Shown here piece by piece: positions 17,927 through 25,661 of a stretch of DNA of 49,284 bases. Within the stretch, counting starts at the first letter, position 1; each line of letters starts with the position of its first letter. Position numbers and translations under genes: made by a program. A model generated the notes under the pieces. The model made no database searches. It was not told where the DNA came from and saw only the letters and a program-made list of their open reading frames with translations. The stretch lies in NCBI GenBank assembly GCA_002371265.1, contig DFGT01000026.1:1-49284 (forward strand). The letters are read 5' to 3'. This stretch comes from Bacteroidales bacterium UBA3743. Lineage in GTDB: Bacteria > Bacteroidota > Bacteroidia > Bacteroidales > Paludibacteraceae.

Positions 17927-18921
17927 GACAATTTTTAAGTTATCTGTTTCCAGAGCAGAGTTCCGAGGTCATTTTGATGATTGCCATCATACTCACTTCA
18001 TTGTCTGTGGTGAGTGCGATCCTGTTTGCAGTGAGAAAGATTAAGCCGGAATTGAATATCACGGAGATCATCAACCGAACGAAGTCGTGGTGGATAATGG
18101 TGACTATCTTTATTTGTGCCATTTTCATCAACAATACGGTGGCGTATGTCTGTTTGGCAGTTTTGTCTTTCTTCGCATTCCGAGAACTGTATTCGGTGTT
18201 GCATTTCCGACAGTCGGACAGAAACGGTTTGTTGGTGGCGTTGTTGGCTATCCCGATCCAATATACGCTTGCCTATTTCACTTGGTATGGAGGATATATC
18301 ATTTTCATTCCAGTGATTATGTTTTTGCTTTTGCCTCCAATTTTGGTGCTCAAGCAGGACACTCACCGCATCACGAAGTCGATGGCGATGCTTCAGTGGT
18401 CGTTGATGTTGTCGGTGTTCGGATTAAGTCATTTGGCTTTTCTTCTTTCAATGCCGGATATCGAAGGTTATTCGTCAGGTGGACGAGGACTACTTCTGTT
18501 TTTAGTTTTCTTGACAGAAATAAACGACGTTATGCAGTTTGTATGGGGCAAGACGTTGGGCAAACATAAGATTCTTCCAAATGTCAGCCCGAATAAAACG
18601 TGGGAAGGTTTTATAGGTGGGGCAATCAGCACCACAATTATCGGCTATTTTATCGGATTCCTTACTCCGCTTTCGACGCCACAGCTTATTTTTACCAGCG
18701 CTTTGATCGCAGTGTTTGGTTTTGCTGGCGACGTCGTGTTGTCTGCTGTCAAGCGAGATAAAGGAATCAAGGATATGAGCGACACGATTCCCGGACATGG
18801 CGGAATCTTCGACCGTATCGACTCATTGTCGTTCATAGCTCCTGCATTCTTCCATCTGATGTATTTCTTGGTTTATCCTCCATTCCCATCATTTGACGAA
18901 ATATGGAAAAACCTTTTCTAA
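17923..18921 (+). CDS. CdsA-like phosphatidate cytidylyltransferase
   Basis: 332 residues, strongly hydrophobic. The CTP_transf_1 signature is complete near the C-terminus: SAVKRDKGIKD, then IPGHGGIFDRID. The usual reaction is CTP plus phosphatidic acid to CDP-diacylglycerol. It lies between a CDP-alcohol transferase (4-nt overlap) and a PlsC-like acyltransferase (19-nt overlap), an order reminiscent of E. coli ynbA-ynbB. It may be a second, specialised CdsA and not the main one, which cannot be settled from this window. Confidence 0.88.
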   Translation: MRQFLSYLFPEQSSEVILMIAIILTSLSVVSAILFAVRKIKPELNITEIINRTKSWWIMVTIFICAIFINNTVAYVCLAVLSFFAFRELYSVLHFRQSDRNGLLVALLAIPIQYTLAYFTWYGGYIIFIPVIMFLLLPPILVLKQDTHRITKSMAMLQWSLMLSVFGLSHLAFLLSMPDIEGYSSGGRGLLLFLVFLTEINDVMQFVWGKTLGKHKILPNVSPNKTWEGFIGGAISTTIIGYFIGFLTPLSTPQLIFTSALIAVFGFAGDVVLSAVKRDKGIKDMSDTIPGHGGIFDRIDSLSFIAPAFFHLMYFLVYPPFPSFDEIWKNLF

Positions 18922-19577
18922 AGTCACGTTGCCTTAAAGTGATCTACAAAGGAATTTGTAGACCAATATTGAAATATTTTGTTGGTGTGCAATATCCGGA
19001 TTGCTCATTCCTTAAGGACGAAAAGCAATTCGTGATTATCGCAAACCACAACAGCCATCTCGACACGTTGAGCCTGCTGACCTCTTTGCCTGGCGATATT
19101 CTGTGGAAAGTGCGTCCTGTGGCTGCGCAAGACTATTTTGGCAATACGAAGCTGAAGGCAAAGTTGAGCAATTTCTTCATCAATACGCTCCTTATCAACC
19201 GTCGACCTAAGAAAGAGGACGGGAAAAGCAACGCCATTGAAAAAATGGTAGAGGCTATCGACGAGGGGTATTCGCTAATCCTCTTTCCGGAAGGAAGCCG
19301 TGGGGAACCAGAACAATTGAGCAAGATGAAGTCAGGCATCGCACGTTTGTTGTCCCAACGTCCTAATCTAAAGTACGTCCCAGTGTTCATGACTGGAATG
19401 GGAACGTCACTTCCCAAAGGTGGAGTGGTGGTGCTGCCATACAATGCCACACTACATTTCGGACAACCAACTCTTCCAGAGAGCGACGATTCGTACGCTA
19501 TCATGGATCAGATAGAAAAGACCTTTGCAGACATGGTAGAGAAATACGGCGTCAAGGAGGAGGAAGATGACGATTGA
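18903..19577 (+). CDS. PlsC-like 1-acylglycerol-3-phosphate acyltransferase
   Basis: 224 residues. The catalytic HX4D motif is NHNSHLDT (His49, Asp54) and the substrate-binding motif is FPEGSRGE. There is only a weak N-terminal hydrophobic stretch, so membrane association may be peripheral. Family members acylate lysophosphatidic acid or related glycerolipids. The start overlaps the CdsA-like gene by 19 nt. With its two neighbours it could make and activate a precursor and attach a head group (inference). The C-terminus is acidic (KEEEDDD). Confidence 0.88.
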   Translation: MEKPFLKSRCLKVIYKGICRPILKYFVGVQYPDCSFLKDEKQFVIIANHNSHLDTLSLLTSLPGDILWKVRPVAAQDYFGNTKLKAKLSNFFINTLLINRRPKKEDGKSNAIEKMVEAIDEGYSLILFPEGSRGEPEQLSKMKSGIARLLSQRPNLKYVPVFMTGMGTSLPKGGVVVLPYNATLHFGQPTLPESDDSYAIMDQIEKTFADMVEKYGVKEEEDDD

Positions 19578-19657
19578 ATGATAATACAGTAGTATCAAAG
19601 GATACGTTTAATAGATTACAAATTTAGGAAACTGCTCAGAATTAATTTAAAAGAGTC

Positions 19658-19685
19658 GAGGATTGTAAAGGGCGAAATACCCTAA
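19658..19685 (+). repeat. Dispersed intergenic repeat, copy 2
   Basis: Close match to 3448-3475, with the hairpin reduced to AGGG/CCCT. It sits 23 nt before the CPBP protease start, within an otherwise featureless 131-bp gap. Confidence 0.5.
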
Positions 19686-19708
19686 ATAAGAAAGACGCGA
19701 AAATAATT

Positions 19709-20578
19709 ATGGATAAAAAATTAAAAGTATTTCTTTACGTTTGTTTTGGAATCAGTTTTATTGCCGGAGGTGCGTTTCATTTTCTTGGTGGTGATTTGTC
19801 GTCTGCTTCGGGAATGTTTTTTGCCAGTGCATACATGTTAATTCCACTGATATCAGTGATAATCACACAATTGATATTTGGAGAAAAACCATTTTCAGAT
19901 GTAGGTGTTAGTTTTAAGATAAACAAATGGTGGATCGTGGCATGGCTTTTAATGCCGGTTGTCAATATCTTAGCGATGTTTGCATCTACTTTGTTGCCAG
20001 GCGTTTCGTTGGATCCTAATTCAGAGCTGGTGAGACTTGCGATTGCGGATATGTCGACGAAGGGTCTTGAGATTGATGGATGGGGATTGCTTGCTATTAC
20101 TATAGTAGGTAGTTTGTTTGCTGGCTTCACTATCAATGCTTTTTTTGCATTTGGAGAAGAGATTGCATGGCGAGGATTCCTTCCACGAGTTATGTCCGAT
20201 TGGGGATTCTGGAAAAAATCACTTGTTATCGGAATTGTTTGGGGGTTCTGGCACGCTCCCCTTATCCTTATGGGACATAACTATCCGGATCATCCGATAG
20301 CAGGAGTGTTTATGATGGTATTGTTATGTGTGGTTATGACACCAGTCTTTCTTTATCTTCGTGAAAAGTCAGGGTCTACAATGGTTGCGGCAATTGCTCA
20401 TGGCACCTTGAATGGGTCCGCAGGTATTTCCGTGCTGTATCTTGCTGGTGGCAACGATCTTTTATGCGGCACAACAGGACTTGTGGGTATAATGATATTT
20501 ATAATCTTGGATTTGCTTATATATATATTGAAGAAAAAGATCAATAGCATTCACGTCGGTACAGAAATTGCATCTTGA
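19709..20578 (+). CDS. CPBP (Abi/CAAX-like) intramembrane metalloprotease
   Basis: 289 residues, multiple TM segments. The three family motifs are intact: EEIAWRGF (Glu150, Glu151 and Arg155), FWHAPLI, and AHGTLNGS (His and Asn). Relatives process prenylated proteins in eukaryotes and take part in bacteriocin self-immunity and regulated membrane proteolysis in bacteria. It has no obvious peptide gene next to it, so the substrate is unknown. It marks the left side of the accessory island. Confidence 0.9.
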   Translation: MDKKLKVFLYVCFGISFIAGGAFHFLGGDLSSASGMFFASAYMLIPLISVIITQLIFGEKPFSDVGVSFKINKWWIVAWLLMPVVNILAMFASTLLPGVSLDPNSELVRLAIADMSTKGLEIDGWGLLAITIVGSLFAGFTINAFFAFGEEIAWRGFLPRVMSDWGFWKKSLVIGIVWGFWHAPLILMGHNYPDHPIAGVFMMVLLCVVMTPVFLYLREKSGSTMVAAIAHGTLNGSAGISVLYLAGGNDLLCGTTGLVGIMIFIILDLLIYILKKKINSIHVGTEIAS

Positions 20579-20633
20579 CAATAGAAACTGTTTAAATCTA
20601 ATTAGAAAAGTTTCTTGTTAATATTTATTGTCA

Positions 20634-20667
20634 TTGTAGAGAAGATGAAAGATAAATACTATCTTTG
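20634..20667 (+). promoter_or_regulatory. Probable promoter of the Rpn gene
   Basis: TATCTTTG at 20660-20667 is an exact -7 match. The nearest TTG (20634-20636) is 23 nt upstream of it, slightly too far. The ATG is at 20741. Confidence 0.45.
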
Positions 20668-20740
20668 CGTAAATTATCTCTGGAGTCTGAGACAATAGAA
20701 GATAGTTATTAAGACATTATATTAAAAGTAATGGTACAAA

Positions 20741-21613
20741 ATGAAAAAAGAAGAAAAGACAGAGATGTTGAATCCGTTCTGTGACGAAGGATTCAAACGA
20801 ATTTTTGGAGATAAGATCCTATTGATGGATTTTCTGAACTCTTTTGTTGACGCAGGGTCTCCCATTGTGGATCTGACGTATGAAAACAAAGAGTTGGTGT
20901 CAGTGGAGAGTGATGGTCGGACAATAATCTTTGATTTGTTTTGCAAGTTGGATAATGGCAATAATGTCATAATAGAGATGCAGAATAAAAATCAGGATTT
21001 TTTTGTAGACAGAGCGGTATTCTACCTTTCAAGAGCAATCTCAGCGCAGGGAGAAAAAGGAAGAATATGGAAATATGGGATTAATTCAGTAATTGGAATA
21101 TTCATCACTCAGTTTAGAGTGTTCGACAACGACGATGTCCTTTCTGAGATGAAACTGATTGATCCAAAGACAAATAAGACAGCAAGTGATAAAATACACG
21201 GATATTTTATTCAGTTGCCTAAATTTAAGAAGTCAAACAACGGATGTGTGGACCATTTTGATGAGTGGATCTACAATCTGAAAAATATGGAGCGTATGGG
21301 AAATATAGAATTCAAGGATCAGGAAGTGTTCGATAGATTATGGAATCTATCCAACTGCTCTATGCTTTCCATAGAGGAACGCCGCAAATATGAACGCAGT
21401 TTGAAGGCATACCGTGATTATGTCAACCAATTGGATTTTGCTAAGAATGAAGGAAGAGAGGAAGGGCGGGCAGAGGGAAGAGAGGAAGGAAAAGCGGAAG
21501 GCAAAACAGAAGAACGTTTCAAAATAATATCTACATTAAAGAGAAAAGGAAAGAGTGACGAAGAAATCGCATCTCTTTTGGATCTGGATATAGAGGATGT
21601 GAAATCGGTATAG
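20741..21613 (+). CDS. Rpn-family PD-(D/E)XK recombination-promoting nuclease
   Basis: 290 residues, typical of the Rpn / PDDEXK_2 'transposase-like' group. It starts with NPFCDEGFKRIFGD, and the catalytic residues are seen as Asp65 in IIFDLFC and Glu79/Gln81 in IIEMQNK. A charged Glu/Gly/Arg stretch (EGREEGRAEGREEG) and a small C-terminal helix pair (SDEEIASLLDLDIEDVK) follow, as usual. E. coli Rpn proteins promote RecA-independent recombination, and some act in phage defence with a short internally translated partner; the C-terminal part here could be such a partner but no clear internal start was found. A terminator follows at once. Confidence 0.88.
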   Translation: MKKEEKTEMLNPFCDEGFKRIFGDKILLMDFLNSFVDAGSPIVDLTYENKELVSVESDGRTIIFDLFCKLDNGNNVIIEMQNKNQDFFVDRAVFYLSRAISAQGEKGRIWKYGINSVIGIFITQFRVFDNDDVLSEMKLIDPKTNKTASDKIHGYFIQLPKFKKSNNGCVDHFDEWIYNLKNMERMGNIEFKDQEVFDRLWNLSNCSMLSIEERRKYERSLKAYRDYVNQLDFAKNEGREEGRAEGREEGKAEGKTEERFKIISTLKRKGKSDEEIASLLDLDIEDVKSV

Positions 21614-21623
21614 ATTATTTGGT

Positions 21624-21650
21624 AAAGACGGGGATTATCTCCGTCTTTTT
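21624..21650 (+). terminator. Terminator after the Rpn gene
   Basis: AAAGACGG (21624-21631) pairs with CCGTCTTT (21641-21648), extendable by a G-U and two more pairs, followed by a T run. Confidence 0.8.
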
Positions 21651-21745
21651 GCATATTGTATGGAGAAATACAATAATCCAATTTATGTGTATACTATGGT
21701 CTAAACGCTAAAAGACTGAGACCAAAATTTTGGATTTATTCTGCC

Positions 21746-22997
21746 TCATCTCTTCTTTGCCCAAACAATACCTTCATAGACATCCACACCATTTACGGTT
21801 TTCCATTCTGGATGTTCTTGGACGACTCTGTCTTTCAAGAATGAGAATGTGATAAGGTAGGCTTTCTTCAAACCTCTTGTGTTGGCATACTCAGAGACTT
21901 GTTCTTCTCCTTTCCGTTCGTATTCTTTTCCATACCATAGCTTCAACTCTATAAGAAACTCCTCGCTGTCGTAGTTGACCACAATATCCATACGCTTGTT
22001 GTCTCGGGTCTGTGGCTCCACGTAGTAGTAGCCTGTGCCGTTGATGATAGGTTTCAAGAAACAGAGGAAGAGTAGTCTGCCTCGTCGTTCCAGAAAAGCA
22101 GCGTCTTCATCTCTATATTCCTCTTCGATTGTCTCTTTGAAGCGACGTATCACATATTCCATATTGAGTTTGCCATTAAGAATGTACTCCGATTTGGTGA
22201 CGGAAAGTTTGGAGTAATTGGAAATTTCATACTCTATTGTGAAATACTGGTGGAATATCTCTTCAAATATCGCATTATGCATCATTGTTTGGCCGTCTAC
22301 ATCCTTGATCTAGGAGAACATGTCTGCGATACGCAATGGCGGATTTGTCAGTGAGTAGGTCTATTTAGCACCGTTGACAGAAATGGAATACATGAATTCT
22401 TTCAATTCTGCGTTGTTTTCCATGTTCTTGGAGATGTCGTCAGCTAAGGTGTTGTCGCTATACTCCTGCAAGAATGACGGAAAGGAAACGTGGAGTTCAT
22501 GCCTTTCTTTTTCCTGTCGAGATATTTATTGCGTAGCATTCCTAAGAAACTTAGGAATAATTGATTGTCTGTGCTTTTGTCTACTTCATCAATCATCAGA
22601 ATGACTGGCTTGTTTTGCATAGTGCAAAACTCCGAAATGACAGAAGACAAATCCTCATAGTTGTTGCAATGACGACCTTTGGTCCAGAACTCTTTCTGCT
22701 CTTGTGGCAAAAAAGCGGATTTTGCCAATTACATAAACAATCCTTTGCAAAACTCTTCTTGGAAAAAAACATATCAGCGTCTGTCTCAAAACTGATCTGA
22801 TAAACCACATTGTTGTTTGACAGTCTGTCATACAACAAGTCCATTGTCGTTGTCTTTCCAAATTGACGGGCACGATTTATGGTGAAATAGAGGCCGTCGT
22901 TGATGAGAGCCTCTATCTGTTTCAATTTATCATCAATGTTGACCATATAATGATACTTTGGATTACAGTTTCCCGTAGTGTTAAATCGTTTTGCCAT
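21746..22997 (-). pseudogene. Decayed AAA-ATPase / PD-(D/E)XK nuclease protein (DUF1703 type)
   Basis: Reading down the minus strand, the start MAKRFNTTGN is at 22997. Walker A is RQFGKTTT, a frameshift near 22700-22740 leads to ILMIDEVDKS (Walker B), then another frameshift after RKKKG. The chain continues EYSDNTLADDISKN ... SISVNGAK, hits TAG (22361-22363), continues TYSLTNPPLRIADMFS, hits TAG (22310-22312) and runs on through IKDVDGQTMMHNAIFEE to an intact PD-(D/E)XK domain (MDIVVNYD, FLIELKLW) ending at 21746. At about 415 codons it is also shorter than the usual 500 or so. These proteins occur in large, fast-decaying Bacteroidales families of unclear role. The 179-residue C-terminal piece alone could still be translated. 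Confidence 0.8.
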
Positions 22998-23161
22998 ATC
23001 ATTTAGATTTTTCACAAAGATACGGATTTTTTGAGAAATGAGAAACCCCATTTCCATTCCACCATCATTACATATATATAGATAGAATCCCAATTTTCAC
23101 AACAACTTTGTAATGTGATTACAAATATTATAATGAATGTCTAAGTTTTTGGATATATCAT

Positions 23162-23197
23162 AAGGCGAGTTGTCATAATCGATGATTCGCCTTTTTA
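23162..23197 (+). terminator. Hairpin terminator ahead of the HAD/PRTase/DprA cassette
   Basis: AAGGCGA (23162-23168) pairs with TCGCCTT (23187-23193), with a possible inner TCAT/ATGA stem, then TTTTT. It insulates the cassette from the decayed ATPase gene, which reads the other way. Confidence 0.65.
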
Positions 23198-23207
23198 GAA
23201 TATTTGT

Positions 23208-23221
23208 TGTTTACCTTTTTC
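23208..23221 (+). promoter_or_regulatory. TGTTTACCTTTTTC motif, copy 1
   Basis: A 14-nt sequence identical to 25591-25604. It ends 35 nt before the HAD start. An ATAGATA stretch lies downstream in both copies. No other copy was noticed in the window, so it may be a shared promoter or operator of the cassette. Confidence 0.4.
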
Positions 23222-23256
23222 GCTTTTTGGTATTTATAAATAGATAAAGATAAAAT

Positions 23257-23799
23257 ATGATGAATATGAATCAGAATATTTATTTCAATAGAGCCAAGTA
23301 TCTATTCATTGATATGGATGGAACGTTAATCGACACCGATGACGCAAATAACGAAGCTTATAAGTCGGCTGCATTAATTGTTACTGGCAAAGAAATGTTG
23401 AACTGTAACCATCGCATTACAAGCGACTCTGTTTTTGAACTTTATCCCGTCGATGTGGCTGATTCTATCATTTTGAAGAAGAATGAGATTTATGCTGATT
23501 TTCTTTATTTGACTAAAGTCAATAATGAATTGGTGAAACTTATTCTTAAATGTGGAAAGAAATCTTTTTTAGTTAGCAATTGCAATCGAGAAAGAGGCGA
23601 AATGACATTGAAATACCATAATCTGGATTCAATGATGGATCGAAACATGTTTTATTCGGGAGACAAGTATAACAAGAGCATTCGCGATTTGAACATCAAT
23701 CCCAAAGAAATCTTTGTTTTCGAGAATGAAATTGTTCAAGCTCATAATGCAATTATGGCTGGCGTGAATGAAAACAGCATTTATGTATTTAATAATTAA
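23257..23799 (+). CDS. Small HAD-superfamily phosphatase of the PRTase/DprA cassette
   Basis: 180 residues. Motif I is FIDMDGTLIDTD (Asp19 and Asp21). Motif II is the Ser of FLVSNCN, motif III a Lys in SGDKYNKS, and motif IV reads VFENEIVQA, with Glu-Asn-Glu where an Asp pair is common. Closest in layout to the phosphoglycolate/beta-PGM group. It stands first in a tight three-gene unit (12 nt to the PRTase gene, 9 nt from there to the DprA-like gene). Several ATGs cluster at the start (23257, 23260, 23266), and I keep the first. In this setting it may remove a phosphate from a nucleotide-like product (inference). Confidence 0.82.
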   Translation: MMNMNQNIYFNRAKYLFIDMDGTLIDTDDANNEAYKSAALIVTGKEMLNCNHRITSDSVFELYPVDVADSIILKKNEIYADFLYLTKVNNELVKLILKCGKKSFLVSNCNRERGEMTLKYHNLDSMMDRNMFYSGDKYNKSIRDLNINPKEIFVFENEIVQAHNAIMAGVNENSIYVFNN

Positions 23800-23811
23800 A
23801 AAATAACCAAG

Positions 23812-24423
23812 ATGAATAGATTTACAATTGATTCAAACAGATTCCTATCTAGGAATGTTAGAGCATTTTATAATTGTGATTACATCGGAATGAGTAATCC
23901 CGGTAATCCAACATTCATCAATGCTCTAAAGAATGACTTTGGCAAAAATTTTGTTTTTGCTTGCGGCCATATTTATCGTCTTGATGATGCTTGTAATACT
24001 CTGGACAAGATCTTGTGTGAGGATCTTCCTCAGATCAAACGAGAATTGGGTGTCGCCGATTTGACGGTTTGTGTGATTCCTCGTTCAAAAGCAGAAATTT
24101 CGTATCCAAGCAATAAGTTGATGATGAAGCAAACCATCAGAAATGTAGTCAATCGTCTAGGTATGAGAGACGGTGCGGATTATGTTTACAGAGTTTCAGA
24201 CACTCCGACTACTCATTACGAAGGTGCGGCTGGCATTTATCCTGGAATCACAAGAGATTCTTGCGAACTATCTTCTGAAATTAGAGGAAAAGACATTTTG
24301 CTTATTGATGACATTTACACTAAAACTGTGAATGTTGATGAAGATTGTCTCCAAGCTCTTTTTGATGCTGGTGCTAGATCTGTGGCTTTTTATTCAATTG
24401 GCAGAACTGCAAAAAAATTTTGA
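23812..24423 (+). CDS. Phosphoribosyltransferase-like protein
   Basis: 203 residues, type I PRTase fold. The PRPP-binding loop is DILLIDDIYTKTVN (about residues 162-175), matching the consensus of hydrophobics plus DD(I)xTxT, and the upstream VCVIPRSKAEISYP resembles the ComF-type substrate loop. It includes conserved-looking blocks (FACGHIYRLDD, TTHYEGAAGIYPG) that I cannot assign. Canonical members swap pyrophosphate of PRPP for a base. Here the partner genes are a HAD phosphatase and a DprA-like protein, so a nucleoside-type metabolite or DNA-linked function is possible. The base or substrate is unknown. Confidence 0.8.
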   Translation: MNRFTIDSNRFLSRNVRAFYNCDYIGMSNPGNPTFINALKNDFGKNFVFACGHIYRLDDACNTLDKILCEDLPQIKRELGVADLTVCVIPRSKAEISYPSNKLMMKQTIRNVVNRLGMRDGADYVYRVSDTPTTHYEGAAGIYPGITRDSCELSSEIRGKDILLIDDIYTKTVNVDEDCLQALFDAGARSVAFYSIGRTAKKF

Positions 24424-24432
24424 TTTGGTGTC

Positions 24433-25392
24433 ATGGAAATATCAGAAAATACAATCAATATGCTTGCCACTTTGTATTTCAAAGGTATCGGTAAGGCTTG
24501 GGTTGTTTCCAATTTGATTTGGAATAAGTCAATCGGCGAGATCATTTCGTTAGTGTCTGTTAAAACAAAACTAGACAAAGAGGATGTGAAAGAACAACTA
24601 TATTCTTACAAAGAAAAGGTTGACCGTTTGATTTCATCTTATGATGGAATAGCTGACGGAATTATTGGAAAGGGAGATCCTGGGTTCCCAGAGTGTAGAG
24701 GAACAATCAAGAATTCTGATATGCCTATCTTGTTGGCATATCGTGGAGATATTTCTTTGGTCAGCAAACAGAATAAAAATATTGCTGTGATAGGTGTTCT
24801 TAATCCTACAGATGATATCGAACAAAGAGAGAGAAAAGTTGTGTCTAAACTTGTTTCTAATGGATATACGATCGTAAGTGGACTTGCTCTAGGATGTGAT
24901 TCTATCTCTCATACTGAAGCTTTAGTAAGTGGAGGAAAGACAGTTGCTATTCTTCCGTCTACATTGAAGAATATTCAGCCTGTTGCCAATCGTCAGCTCG
25001 CTGAAGATATTGTAGCAAACGGAGGCCTTGTAGTCACGGAGTATCTAAATGAGGCTTTTTCAAAGCAAAAATTCATTAGTCGGTTCATTGAAAGAGATCG
25101 TTTACAAGCATTTTTTGCTGATTGTGTGTTGCTGTCTGCAAGTTATGCACCCAATGCTTTGGGCAACGACTGTGGATCTAGACATGCATTAAAATATGCT
25201 AAGGAGGCTGGTATCAAAAGAGCGGTCATGTATAATGAATTTCTTGACAAAGATAATCCTCAGTTTGATCTCAACAGGGTGATTTTAAGAGAAGATGGTG
25301 CAAGTGCTGTCATTCTTACAGATGAAACATTTATGTCTTCTATTAAAATGATAGAACCTCAAATTAAGAGGGTACAACTGCCTTTGTTCTGA
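24433..25392 (+). CDS. DprA/Smf-like Rossmann-fold protein
   Basis: 319 residues. An N-terminal helical segment with a helix-hairpin-helix-like turn (FKGIGKAW) precedes a DprA-type Rossmann domain: GDPGFPECRG, PILLAYRGD, IAVIGVLNP, SGLALGCDSISHTEAL, GKTVAILPS, NGGLVVTEY and RDRLQAFFADCVLLSA. The classical C-terminal SGsxxTA segment is replaced by GNDCGSRHALKYAKEAG, and no winged-helix tail is present, so this looks like a paralogue, not the competence DprA that loads RecA. The fold belongs to the SLOG group, some of whose members bind or process nucleotides in conflict and stress systems. It is coupled to PRTase and HAD genes. Confidence 0.85.
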   Translation: MEISENTINMLATLYFKGIGKAWVVSNLIWNKSIGEIISLVSVKTKLDKEDVKEQLYSYKEKVDRLISSYDGIADGIIGKGDPGFPECRGTIKNSDMPILLAYRGDISLVSKQNKNIAVIGVLNPTDDIEQRERKVVSKLVSNGYTIVSGLALGCDSISHTEALVSGGKTVAILPSTLKNIQPVANRQLAEDIVANGGLVVTEYLNEAFSKQKFISRFIERDRLQAFFADCVLLSASYAPNALGNDCGSRHALKYAKEAGIKRAVMYNEFLDKDNPQFDLNRVILREDGASAVILTDETFMSSIKMIEPQIKRVQLPLF

Positions 25393-25429
25393 TTTATCAA
25401 CTTAAATAATGTCAATAAAAATGCATAAT

Positions 25430-25510
25430 GTTAGTTCTCCTTTTTATAGTTTATGGTATCCTATAAACTAACCAGCGACCCTCAGTTCCAAGAAGAGGCT
25501 GCAATTGAGG
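25430..25510 (+). ncRNA. Structured non-coding region between the DprA-like gene and the acidic ORF
   Basis: TAGTTTAT (25447-25454) pairs perfectly with ATAAACTA (25463-25470). GTTAGTT (25430-25436) can alternatively pair with AACTAAC (25466-25472), which would break the first stem. A third stem, CCTCAGTT (25480-25487) with AATTGAGG (25503-25510), has one G-U pair. The whole 269-bp gap 25393-25661 holds no convincing ORF. It could be a leader with two alternative folds, a small RNA, or chance pairing. Confidence 0.35.
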
Positions 25511-25590
25511 TCCTCCTCTACAAACAATGTAATATAGCCCCAACGTCGAACAAGAGATTCTCTAATCATTAAAATGATTTCAGTTCAGGC

Positions 25591-25604
25591 TGTTTACCTT
25601 TTTC
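25591..25604 (+). promoter_or_regulatory. TGTTTACCTTTTTC motif, copy 2
   Basis: Identical to 23208-23221 and ends 57 nt before the ATG of the acidic small protein. It suggests the acidic gene is controlled in the same way as the HAD/PRTase/DprA unit. Confidence 0.4.
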
Positions 25605-25661
25605 CGACTTCAGGGATATAGATACAAAAGAGAATTAATAACAATTAAAAACTAAACAGAG

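Noticed and set aside
22374..22604. Plus-strand ORF inside the decayed AAA-ATPase
   Set aside because: It is antisense to recognisable ATPase residues, with a Cys/Ser-rich composition typical of shadow frames.
21746..22997. Genetic-code change with TAG read as an amino acid
   Set aside because: Several intact genes here end in TAG (for example the Rpn gene), and the same locus also has frameshifts, so ordinary decay is simpler.
24433..25392. Competence protein DprA
   Set aside because: The Rossmann core matches but the C-terminal conserved segment and winged-helix tail are absent, and the operon context is PRTase/HAD.
25393..25661. Retron or group II intron RNA
   Set aside because: The region can fold into hairpins but no reverse transcriptase is encoded nearby.
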